Shown here: piece after piece, positions 18,097-25,904 of the stretch | Numbering within the stretch: position 1 is the first letter of the stretch | Layout of the letters: the number at the start of each line of letters is the position of its first letter | Source: Paraburkholderia madseniana | GTDB taxonomy: Bacteria > Pseudomonadota > Gammaproteobacteria > Burkholderiales > Burkholderiaceae | Direction: 5' to 3' | Length of the DNA: 64,000 nucleotides | Assembly (NCBI RefSeq): GCF_009690905.1 | Contig: NZ_VOSW01000047.1 | Location: 1 to 64,000 of the forward strand | Notes under the pieces: generated by a model | Told to the model about the DNA's origin: nothing | The model's database searches: none | Seen by the model: the letters and a program-made list of their open reading frames with translations, nothing else | Translations under genes and position numbers: made by a program

Positions 18097-19281
18097 ATGC
18101 AACGAGACGTAGTGGTGGTAAGCGGTGTACGTACGGCAATCGGCGGTTTTGGGGGCAGTCTGAAGGATTTTCCGCCGACCGATCTGGGCGCACGCGTCGT
18201 GCGTGAAGCGCTGGCGCGCGCGAACGTGTCGGGCGACGAAGTCGGTCACGTGGTGTTCGGCAACGTCGTGCATACCGAACCGAAAGACATGTATCTGGCC
18301 CGGGTGGCCGCGATCAACGGCGGCGTCGCGCAACATGCGCCTGCGTTGACCGTCAACCGTCTGTGCGGCTCGGGCTTGCAGGCCATCGTCTCAGCCGCGC
18401 AAAGCGTGCTGCTCGGCGACGCCGACATCGCGATCGGCGGCGGCGCGGAAAACATGAGCCGCGCGCCGTACTCCATGCCGGCTGCGCGCTTCGGTCAGCG
18501 CATGGGCGATGCGCGCCTCGTCGACATGATGGTCGGCGCGTTGAGCGACCCGTTCCAGTCGATCCATATGGGCGTGACCGCCGAGAACGTCGCCCGCAAA
18601 TACGACATCTCGCGCGAGACGCAGGATGCACTCGCGCTCGAATCGCATCGCCGCGCGGCCAATGCGATTACGAGCGGCTACTTCAAGGACCAGATCCTGC
18701 CGATCACGATCCCGTCGAAGAAGGGCGATGTCGTATTCGATACGGATGAGCACACGCGCATGAACGCGACGGCCGAAGACTTCTCCAAGTTGAAGCCGGT
18801 GTTCGCAAAGGAAAACGGCACGGTGACGGCCGGCAACGCCTCGGGCATCAATGACGCCGCCGCGGCGGTCGTGCTGATGGAACGCAGCGTCGCTGAAAAG
18901 CGCGGGATCAAGCCGTTGGCACGGCTGGTTTCGTACGCGCATGCGGGCGTCGATCCGGCCTACATGGGTATCGGCCCGGTGCCGGCAACCCGCAAGGCGC
19001 TCGAACGCGCCGGTCTGACGGTCGCCGATCTGGATGTGATCGAAGCGAACGAAGCGTTTGCCGCTCAGGCGTGCGCGGTCAGCAAGGAACTCGGTCTTGA
19101 TCCGGCCAAGGTCAATCCGAACGGTTCGGGCATTTCGCTCGGCCACCCGATCGGCGCAACCGGCGCACTGATCACGGTCAAGGCCTTGTATGAGTTGCAG
19201 CGGGTTGGCGGCCGCTATGCGCTGGTGACGATGTGTATCGGTGGCGGGCAGGGCATCGCGGCGATCTTCGAACGGATCTGA
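18097..19281 (+). CDS. bktB: Beta-ketothiolase BktB
   Basis: Thiolase that in Cupriavidus condenses acetyl-CoA with propionyl-CoA to form 3-ketovaleryl-CoA for PHA copolymers. Cys90 in NRLCGSGLQA is the acyl acceptor, EANEAFAAQACA is conserved, His lies in GISLGHPIGATG and the second Cys is in TMCIGGGQG. The N terminus VVVSGVRTAIGGFGGSLKD and 394-residue length match BktB better than PhaA. It is separated from the pha operon by the rimO region and ends at a strong hairpin. Confidence 0.9.
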   Translation: MQRDVVVVSGVRTAIGGFGGSLKDFPPTDLGARVVREALARANVSGDEVGHVVFGNVVHTEPKDMYLARVAAINGGVAQHAPALTVNRLCGSGLQAIVSAAQSVLLGDADIAIGGGAENMSRAPYSMPAARFGQRMGDARLVDMMVGALSDPFQSIHMGVTAENVARKYDISRETQDALALESHRRAANAITSGYFKDQILPITIPSKKGDVVFDTDEHTRMNATAEDFSKLKPVFAKENGTVTAGNASGINDAAAAVVLMERSVAEKRGIKPLARLVSYAHAGVDPAYMGIGPVPATRKALERAGLTVADLDVIEANEAFAAQACAVSKELGLDPAKVNPNGSGISLGHPIGATGALITVKALYELQRVGGRYALVTMCIGGGQGIAAIFERI

Positions 19282-19290
19282 AGCCGAGGC

Positions 19291-19328
19291 GGGACAACGT
19301 GACGCCACGCGAGGCGTCACGTTGTCCC
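19291..19328 (+). terminator. 16-bp hairpin after bktB
   Basis: A perfect 16-bp stem (19291-19306 with 19313-19328) has a six-base loop. No T-run follows, so it may act with Rho or protect the 3' end of the message. Confidence 0.65.
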
Positions 19329-19390
19329 CGTCGAACGAAGCCGGGTAGCAAACCAGTATCGAGCAGTATCAGGCAACAAGGAAAGAACGG

Positions 19391-20065
19391 ATGCAGGAAT
19401 CCAAAGCGATGAAGGGTGCGACGCGTCGGCGCGCTTGGGCAGTCCTCCAGAGGCACGTCCTTCGGGGCGTAGTGAGCGCGGCCGCATTGCTGTGTGCCGG
19501 CGCCGGGGCTGTGCTGCCCGCGCAGGCATGGGCGGAAAGCGACGCGGTGAAGGAGCTGGCGGCGCCCCCGCCGATTCAGTTGCCGCTCAAGCCGAGCCCC
19601 GAATTCGCGAAGTTTCCGCGTTACGCCGGCATGCTGGGCTCGCGGCAGATCGTGCTGCGACTTGGCGCGAAAACCGACGATCCGGCCGGCGTGCACGGCG
19701 AGTATCAGTACACAGACACCGGCGAGGTGATCCTGATCGCGGGTGACCGCGACGGCGATACGCTCGAAGTCGAGGAATCGAACGACGGCACGCATATCAC
19801 CGGCAACTGGGTGGGCAAGTTTGCCGCCGACGGTTCGGTGGCGGGCGACCGGATGAACGTCGACGATTCCAGCCCGCAGCCGTTCGATCTGAAACCACTG
19901 GCAGCGGGGCAGGCTGTGCCGGCTGCATCAGCGAGTGCCGGTCAGGCCGCTAACAAGACTGCGGTGGCGCCGCAGCCGTCCGCCGGCAGCGCAGCAGCGC
20001 CCGCCTCGGCGACAGGCGGTGGTCACGCCGTTGGCGGGGTGAGCAACCTGCAAACCGGCGAATAA
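19391..20065 (+). CDS. Secreted protein of unknown function
   Basis: I do not recognise this 224-residue protein. It has a basic N terminus, a hydrophobic stretch (SAAALLCAGAGAVLPAQAWA) and a likely signal-peptidase site after AWA near residue 50, so it is probably periplasmic. The middle (about residues 75-165) is a compact domain with Gly/Asp-rich turns (VHGEYQYTDTGEVILIAGD). The last 50 residues are Ala/Gly/Ser-rich and probably disordered. AAGGAAAG seven bases upstream supports ATG 19391. metC follows 14 bases after the stop, which suggests cotranscription. Confidence 0.7.
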   Translation: MQESKAMKGATRRRAWAVLQRHVLRGVVSAAALLCAGAGAVLPAQAWAESDAVKELAAPPPIQLPLKPSPEFAKFPRYAGMLGSRQIVLRLGAKTDDPAGVHGEYQYTDTGEVILIAGDRDGDTLEVEESNDGTHITGNWVGKFAADGSVAGDRMNVDDSSPQPFDLKPLAAGQAVPAASASAGQAANKTAVAPQPSAGSAAAPASATGGGHAVGGVSNLQTGE

Positions 20066-20079
20066 AGTCTACCTACACC

Positions 20080-21264
20080 ATGACCCAATCCAAACTCAAA
20101 CGCGGTCTGCAAACCCGCGTCGTGCGCGCCGAAGACCAACTCACGCCGGGTTTCGAATCTTTCTCGATGCCGGTGACGCGCGCCTCGACTGTCGTTTTCC
20201 CTGATCTCGCGACGATGCGCGCGCTCGACTGGAAAAACGACGCGCAATGGCGCTATGGCCTGCACGCCACGCCGACTTCGCTCGCGCTGGCGCAGCGGCT
20301 TGCCACCATCGAAGGCGGTAATCACGCGTTGCTGCAGCCGTCGGGCTTGTCGTCGATTTCGAACGTGTACTTCGGCCTCGTGAAGGCCGGCGACGACGTG
20401 CTGATTCCCGATAACGTCTACTCGCCGAACCGCGATCACGGCGACTGGCTGGCGCGCGATTTCGGCATCACCGCACGCTACTACGATCCGATGATCGGCG
20501 CGGGCATCGCGGATCTGATCCAGCCGAATACGCGTTTGATCTGGCTCGAAGCGCCCGGTTCGGTCACGATGGAAGTGCCCGACGTGCCCGCCATTACCGC
20601 GGTGGCGCGTGCGCGCAACGTCGTTACGGCGATCGACAATACCTGGTCGGCCGGGCTCGGTTTCCGGCCGTTCGATCACGGTGTCGATATCTCGGTGCAG
20701 GCGTTGACCAAGTACCAGTCGGGCGGCGGCGACGTGTTGATGGGCGCGACGATCACCGTCGATCGCGAGTTGCATCTGAAGCTGAAGGCAGCGCGCATGC
20801 GCACGGGTATCGGTGTGTCGGTGGATGACTGTTCGCTGATTCTGCGCAGTCTGCCGAGCATGCGCTTGCGTTTCGAACAGCATGACCGTGCAGCGCTCGG
20901 CCTCGCCACCTGGCTGAAAACGCGTCCGGAAATTGCCGCGGTCCTGCACCCGGCGTTGTCCGACTGTCCAGGGCATGAGTTTTTCAAGCGCGACTTTACG
21001 GGCGCGGGCGGACTGTTCTCAGTGGTGTTCGACGCACGTTACAGCGCGGCGCAAATCGACACGTTCTGCGAGTCGCTCGATCTGTTTTCGCTCGGCTGGA
21101 GCTGGGGCGGAGCGCACAGTCTCGCGATGCCGTACGACGTCGCCTCGATGCGCACGGAAGGTCAATGGCCGTATCGCGGCACGCTGGTACGGTTCTATAT
21201 CGGCCTGGAAGAAGAGGCCGATTTGCGCGCGGATATCGAACAGTGTCTGGCGGCGCTGGGTTAA
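20080..21264 (+). CDS. metC: Cystathionine beta-lyase
   Basis: PLP-dependent enzyme that cleaves cystathionine to homocysteine, ammonia and pyruvate in methionine synthesis. Cys/Met-metabolism fold: YGLHATPTS, EGGNHALLQPSGLSSIS (cofactor phosphate contact), AIDNTWSAGLGFRPFDHG and the PLP lysine in ALTKYQSGGGDVLMG. The 394-residue length is typical of MetC. It ends at a rho-independent terminator. Confidence 0.88.
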   Translation: MTQSKLKRGLQTRVVRAEDQLTPGFESFSMPVTRASTVVFPDLATMRALDWKNDAQWRYGLHATPTSLALAQRLATIEGGNHALLQPSGLSSISNVYFGLVKAGDDVLIPDNVYSPNRDHGDWLARDFGITARYYDPMIGAGIADLIQPNTRLIWLEAPGSVTMEVPDVPAITAVARARNVVTAIDNTWSAGLGFRPFDHGVDISVQALTKYQSGGGDVLMGATITVDRELHLKLKAARMRTGIGVSVDDCSLILRSLPSMRLRFEQHDRAALGLATWLKTRPEIAAVLHPALSDCPGHEFFKRDFTGAGGLFSVVFDARYSAAQIDTFCESLDLFSLGWSWGGAHSLAMPYDVASMRTEGQWPYRGTLVRFYIGLEEEADLRADIEQCLAALG

Positions 21265-21308
21265 GCGCCTGAGCGCTGATTGCCGATTGCCGATTGCTGA
21301 AGGTTGAG

Positions 21309-21343
21309 AAAGCCCATTGTGACGCGTTCACGATGGGCTTTTT
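21309..21343 (+). terminator. Rho-independent terminator of metC
   Basis: Stem AAAGCCCAT pairs with ATGGGCTTT, extended inside by GTGA/TTCAC around a CGCG loop, and is followed by a short T-run (21339-21343). Confidence 0.85.
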
Positions 21344-21370
21344 GGTTTGTCAAGATAGCCAGTAAGCCTA

Positions 21371-21388
21371 ACCATTCGGCCGAATGGT
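21371..21388. promoter_or_regulatory. 18-bp perfect palindrome, candidate operator
   Basis: ACCATTCGGCCGAATGGT is a perfect 18-bp palindrome lying 69 bases before the next gene's ATG and just after the metC terminator. It has the size of a dimeric repressor site (TetR or MarR class). No regulator gene is adjacent. Confidence 0.45.
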
Positions 21389-21456
21389 CGGCGATGGATC
21401 TCGACGCTACGATGGTGCGCACTTAACTAACGGTAGCCGCACTATGGTGAGTTCCG

Positions 21457-21906
21457 ATGAATCTATTTTTCTGGATGTTACTGAATCTTGGCGTGCCGAT
21501 TGTCGGCCCGATCTTTACGCTAGCGCTCGTCGCACCCACGCACGGCTGGCGCGTCGCGAAGGCGTTGATCGCCGCATCAGTGAAAGACGGCCAACTGTTC
21601 TGGTGTGCGATCGGTCTGTGCGCGGCGGCGGTCTATGAGGCGGTGACTGCGCTGGAGCTTGGGCGTGGCGCGGTGCCTGTGCTGGAGGGCGCCATTGCTG
21701 GATTCTGCATCCTGGCATTCGTCTGTTCGAATATCGTGATGTTGTCTTTGGTCAATACACGCCGTGATCAGACGGCTACATGCATTCGTGACGGGCAGAA
21801 ACGGTTTGCTTCGGGGGCCTTGTCGCGTGTGCCCATTGCGATTTCGATTCTTGCAACATCTCTTGCAGCTACTCTGTTTGCAATCCTACACGTGCATATG
21901 ATTTAG
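21457..21906 (+). CDS. Four-helix inner membrane protein, unknown function
   Basis: I do not recognise this 149-residue protein. Four hydrophobic segments are visible: about residues 3-25, 48-68, 75-98 and 124-147. The soluble loop between the third and fourth is basic (NTRRDQTATCIRDGQKR). No catalytic motif stands out. The ribosome binding site is weak. It is preceded by an 18-bp palindrome and followed after 50 bases by a 43-residue membrane micro-ORF on the same strand, so the two may form a unit. Confidence 0.65.
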   Translation: MNLFFWMLLNLGVPIVGPIFTLALVAPTHGWRVAKALIAASVKDGQLFWCAIGLCAAAVYEAVTALELGRGAVPVLEGAIAGFCILAFVCSNIVMLSLVNTRRDQTATCIRDGQKRFASGALSRVPIAISILATSLAATLFAILHVHMI

Positions 21907-21956
21907 ATTTTTTAGATAACGCAGCTCTTATACTGATCTCCTTTTAGGAGGCACTC

Positions 21957-22088
21957 ATGCATAAACTATTCACGTTTCTGGAATCTGACGAAAACTACGC
22001 CCTTGTTCTGAAGTGGCATGGCGTCGTGATCGGAGTCACTGGGATCTCCATGTTGGGCATGTTCCTGATCGCCCATCTCAACAAATAA
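21957..22088 (+). CDS. 43-residue membrane micro-protein
   Basis: A short open frame begins MHKLFTFLESDENYALVLKW and ends HLNK. A TAGGAGG ribosome binding site lies about six bases upstream (21945-21951), the best one in this part of the window. The N-terminal half is amphipathic and charged, and the second half is one transmembrane helix (VVIGVTGISMLGMFLIAHL). It resembles small single-pass accessory proteins of membrane complexes in architecture only. It lies between the four-helix protein and convergent serB. Confidence 0.6.
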   Translation: MHKLFTFLESDENYALVLKWHGVVIGVTGISMLGMFLIAHLNK

Positions 22089-22138
22089 TTCTCGCACCGG
22101 CGCTGGCCGCCATTGCATCGGCCAGCGCAAACCAGGTT

Positions 22139-22978
22139 TCAGAACAGGCGCAGCAAGCCATCCAGCCCAACGTGGTTGAATGCCACACTGGCTGCTTCGC
22201 GCACCACCGGCTTCGCACGGAACGCCACAGAAAGTCCCGCCGTCGCCATCATTTTCAGATCGTTCGACCCATCGCCCATCGCAATCGCGCGCGTCGGTTC
22301 GATGCCCAGTTGGGCGCATGTCTCGCGCAGCGTGCGGGCCTTCACGTCGGCGTTGACGATCTCGCCGATTACGTTGCCGGTCAACTTTCCATCCACGATT
22401 TCGAGCGTGTTCGCGTGCGTGAAATCGAGGCCGAGCCGGGCTTTCAGTTTTTCGGTGAAGAACGTGAATCCGCCGGACACCAACAGCGTTTTCAATCCCG
22501 CCGCCTTCGCGCCGGCCAGCATTCGTTCGGCGCCCGGCGAAAGTTGCAGCCGCTCTTCATAAACGCGTTCGAGCGCGCCGGCGTCGAGCCCCTTGAGCAG
22601 TGCCACGCGGCGCGTCAGGCTCTCGTTGAAGTCCTTGATTTCGCCGCGCATCGACGCTTCGGTAATCGCGGCGACTTCTGCTTTCAAGCCGCAGAAGTCG
22701 GCGATTTCGTCGATGCATTCGATCGTGATCAGCGTCGAATCCATGTCCATCGCGACGAGGCCGAAGTCACGCAACTGGCGCCCGGGTTCGACAAACGCGT
22801 AGTCCAGCTGATGCGTGCTGCAATAGACCTCGAGGTCGCCGCGCTGCGCAACGTTCGCGTCGGCGATGCGAATCGCGTTTGCGTCGATGACAGCGGCGCG
22901 TGAGCCGCGCGCGAGCGCGACAAGCGTTTTGTGGTGGTCGGCGGAAAGGGGCGCGGTGCTTTGGATGACGAGGTTCAT
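22139..22978 (-). CDS. serB: Phosphoserine phosphatase SerB
   Basis: Final step of serine synthesis: dephosphorylates phosphoserine. HAD-family motifs: nucleophile motif DMDSTLI (motif I), LVSGGFTFF (motif II Ser), Lys in motif III, and GDGSNDLKMM (motif IV). An N-terminal domain of about 75 residues precedes the catalytic part. ATG 22978 gives 279 residues and begins MNLVIQ; the frame is open upstream to 23188 but this is unlikely to be coding. Confidence 0.93.
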   Translation of the reverse strand: MNLVIQSTAPLSADHHKTLVALARGSRAAVIDANAIRIADANVAQRGDLEVYCSTHQLDYAFVEPGRQLRDFGLVAMDMDSTLITIECIDEIADFCGLKAEVAAITEASMRGEIKDFNESLTRRVALLKGLDAGALERVYEERLQLSPGAERMLAGAKAAGLKTLLVSGGFTFFTEKLKARLGLDFTHANTLEIVDGKLTGNVIGEIVNADVKARTLRETCAQLGIEPTRAIAMGDGSNDLKMMATAGLSVAFRAKPVVREAASVAFNHVGLDGLLRLF

Positions 22979-23370
22979 GGGCGACGCATTGACGCGGAAA
23001 AGGGCGGGCGCGCAACGCGCGCGGAAAATCCCGTCATTGTAACGGTTCGGCGGTGTGCGGCCCGCAGGGGCAGCGGAGAACGGGCAACAGGTATCCCCGA
23101 GTGGCATCAAGCGGACGGGCAGCAATTGGCCAATAGACAAACAAACGACCCGCCAGGAAGCCAATCGCCCGGCGCATCGCGTATACATTCGGGCAATCCA
23201 CCGTGCAACGATCAGGCGCCCGCGTCATACTGGCGCTTCGAACGACGCCCCGCAGCCTATCGAACCCGCCAAGCCCATCGCGTCCAAAAGCCGCGCAGCG
23301 CACCCGCATGTGGCACGCATCGGCGAGGTATCGGCACCCATGACGAGGCGCATCACCACGGAGACAAGCA
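22979..23370. other. Intergenic gap between serB and the P450 gene
   Basis: About 390 bases between two divergent genes. It must hold both promoters, but I see no convincing -35/-10 pair, strong palindrome or small ORF with a good ribosome binding site. Confidence 0.4.
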
Positions 23371-24627
23371 ATGCCCCCTGCGACAGCCAGCGACGCGCCC
23401 ACCCTCGCACGCGATTTCGATCTGCGCCAGCTGAGTCCCGCGTTCTACGCCGACCCATACCCGGTCTACCACGCGCTGCGCACCTATGAACCGGTCAAAC
23501 GCATGCCGGACGGCTCGCTGTTTTTGACGCGTTTTCGCGACGTGCAGGCGGTCTACCGCGACCCGAAAACTTTCAGTTCCGACAAGACCGTCGAATTCAA
23601 ACCGAAGTACGGCGACTCGCCGCTCTACAGCCATCACACCACCAGTCTCGTCTTCAACGATCCGCCGCGTCACACGCGGGTGCGCAAACTGATCGCCGGC
23701 GCGCTGACGGCGCGCGCGATCGCGGCCATGGAGCCGGGGCTGATCCGCCTCGTCGATGGTTTGCTCGATGCAGCCGCCGCGCGTGGCCGGATCGATCTGA
23801 TCGGCGAGTTCGCGTCGGCGATTCCGGTGGAGATCATCGGCAATCTGCTGGATGTGCCGCACGCTGAGCGCGAGCCGTTGCGCGACTGGTCGCTGGCAAT
23901 CCTCGGCGCGCTGGAGCCGTCGCTGAACGAGGCGCAGCTCGAGCGGGGCAACCGGGCGGTCACAGAGTTTGTCGACTATCTGCGCGATCTGGTGGCACGG
24001 CGCCGGCGCGAACCCGGCGATCCGCAGCGCGACGTGCTGACGCGCCTGATCCAGGGCGAACAAGGAGAACCGGGCGGTGAGCAGTTGTCGGAAGCGGAAC
24101 TGCTGCAAAACTGTATCTTCATCCTGAACGCCGGTCATGAGACCACCACGAATCTGATCGGCAACGGTCTCGTTACGCTCACCGCCTGGCCGGAACAGCG
24201 CGCCGCGTTGCTGCGCGAACCGTCGCTGATCGAGTCGGCGGTCGAAGAGTGTTTGCGGTTCGAGAGCTCGAACCAGCTAGGCAACCGGATGGTCACGGTC
24301 GACACGGAGATCGGCGGCGTCGCGGTGGCGCGTGGTACGCCCGTCACGCTGTGCATCGGCGCGGCCAATCGCGACCCCGAGCAGTTCGCGGAACCGGACC
24401 GCTTCGACATCCGCCGCGATCCGAACCGGCATCTGGCGTTCGGCTTCGGCATCCACCAGTGCGCAGGGTTGTCGCTCGCGCGACTCGAGGCGCGGATCGC
24501 CATCGGACGCTTCGTACAGCGCTTTCCGGCGTATCGGCTCGACGACGAGCCAACGCGCGGCGGACGGGTGCGGTTTCGCGGCTTCGCTGCGGTGCCGATC
24601 GAACTCGAACCGACGAGCGGCGGTTGA
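23371..24627 (+). CDS. Cytochrome P450
   Basis: Haem monooxygenase of the soluble bacterial class. The I-helix oxygen-activation motif AGHETTT is near residues 254-260, the K-helix ExxR is Glu293-Arg296 (EECLR), and the haem loop FGFGIHQCAG carries the thiolate ligand Cys364. The 418-residue length is typical. No ferredoxin, ferredoxin reductase or biosynthetic partner is adjacent, so the substrate and redox partner cannot be read from context. There is no signal or membrane anchor, so it is cytoplasmic. Confidence 0.92.
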   Translation: MPPATASDAPTLARDFDLRQLSPAFYADPYPVYHALRTYEPVKRMPDGSLFLTRFRDVQAVYRDPKTFSSDKTVEFKPKYGDSPLYSHHTTSLVFNDPPRHTRVRKLIAGALTARAIAAMEPGLIRLVDGLLDAAAARGRIDLIGEFASAIPVEIIGNLLDVPHAEREPLRDWSLAILGALEPSLNEAQLERGNRAVTEFVDYLRDLVARRRREPGDPQRDVLTRLIQGEQGEPGGEQLSEAELLQNCIFILNAGHETTTNLIGNGLVTLTAWPEQRAALLREPSLIESAVEECLRFESSNQLGNRMVTVDTEIGGVAVARGTPVTLCIGAANRDPEQFAEPDRFDIRRDPNRHLAFGFGIHQCAGLSLARLEARIAIGRFVQRFPAYRLDDEPTRGGRVRFRGFAAVPIELEPTSGG

Positions 24628-24850
24628 AGATCGGCGCTTGCCGAGCACCGTTGGACGAGCCCGCAAGCGCCGTATCTTTTGCCGATATGGCGCAAGACTT
24701 ACAGCCGATGCCTGTGACAACCGGCACGGCACCACGGCGGCCATAGCGTCCAGAACCGTGGCAGCCACCGCCGTACCGAGCCCGGGATAGCGCGCAAAAC
24801 CGTGGCACGCTTGCTGCTTCACCAAAGGTCTCAGGCCTTGGGAGCGCACG

Positions 24851-25849
24851 ATGGCACATATGATCTGGAAGGGCGCAATCAGCTTTGGCCTCGTCCACGT
24901 TCCGGTGCAGTTGTATCCGGCCACGCAGTCGGAGAAAGTCGGCTTCAATTTGCTGGACAAGCGCACGATCGATCCGATCGGCTACAAGCAGATTAACAAG
25001 CGCACCGGCAAGGAAGTGGCGCGCGAGAACATCGTGCGCGGCTTCGAGTACGAAAAGGACAAGTACGTTGTTCTCTCGGACGACGAGATTCGCGCGGCCA
25101 ATCCTGAGTCGACGCAGACGGTCGATATCCTCGCCTTCATTGACGCACCCGACATCTCGTTTCTTTATCTCGACACGCCGTACTTTCTGACACCTGACCG
25201 CAAGGGGGAAAAGGTGTACGCGCTGCTGCGCGAAGCGATGAAAGCGTCGGGCAAGATCGGCGTGGCGAGTGTCGTGCTGCACAATAAGCAACATCTCGCG
25301 GCGCTGATTCCAGTTGGGCCGATGCTGGCGTTGAACACCTTGCGCTGGGCCGCCGAGGTACGCGACTTCGACGAATTCAAACTGCCGCCGGAAGGGATGA
25401 AAGCGGCCGGCGTGACGACGCGTGAACTCGACATGGCGAAAAAACTGATCAACGACATGAGCGACAAGTGGGATCCATCGCAGTATCACGACACGTTCCA
25501 CGACGACATCATGGCGCTGGTCGATCGAAAGATTCGCGCGGGCAAGACCAAGGAAATCACCGAGGTCGAGGCGCCGCGCGAATCGCGCCAATCCGCCGAC
25601 ATCCTCGATCTGTCCGACCTGCTCAAGCGCAGCCTCGGCCGCGGCAAAGGCAAGCCGGCGACGGGCGCGCGCAAGCATGCCGTGGACGATGATGAGGAGG
25701 GCGACAATGCCGAAGCCGAAGCAGCTGCGCCAGCCCGCAAGAAGCCGCGTGCGGCGCGCTCGGCGGGTACGAGTCGCAATGGCGGCAAGAGCAGTGGCGG
25801 CAGCACCAAGTCGGCCCCGGCTGCTCGCAAACGGCGTGCGGCCGCCTGA
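24851..25849 (+). CDS. ku: Ku protein, DNA end-binding NHEJ factor
   Basis: Homodimeric ring that binds double-strand break ends and recruits LigD. The Ku core starts at once (MIWKGAISFGLVHVPVQLYPAT) and runs to about residue 255, including the conserved KRTGKEV and LNTLRWAAEVRD segments. The last 75 residues are a Lys/Arg/Ala-rich tail (ARKKPRAARSAGTSR), typical of extended bacterial Ku tails that contact DNA or LigD. It lies 55 bases upstream of ligD, forming the two-component bacterial NHEJ operon. Confidence 0.95.
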   Translation: MAHMIWKGAISFGLVHVPVQLYPATQSEKVGFNLLDKRTIDPIGYKQINKRTGKEVARENIVRGFEYEKDKYVVLSDDEIRAANPESTQTVDILAFIDAPDISFLYLDTPYFLTPDRKGEKVYALLREAMKASGKIGVASVVLHNKQHLAALIPVGPMLALNTLRWAAEVRDFDEFKLPPEGMKAAGVTTRELDMAKKLINDMSDKWDPSQYHDTFHDDIMALVDRKIRAGKTKEITEVEAPRESRQSADILDLSDLLKRSLGRGKGKPATGARKHAVDDDEEGDNAEAEAAAPARKKPRAARSAGTSRNGGKSSGGSTKSAPAARKRRAAA

Positions 25850-25904
25850 TCGCTCGCTTGATCTATAACACCGCACCAGCTCGATCCACGACGAGTTCAT
25901 CTCC

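Noticed and set aside
21277..21298. Three tandem GATTGCC-like 7-mers after metC
   Set aside because: Too short and too few to distinguish from chance slippage; not a CRISPR or iteron array.
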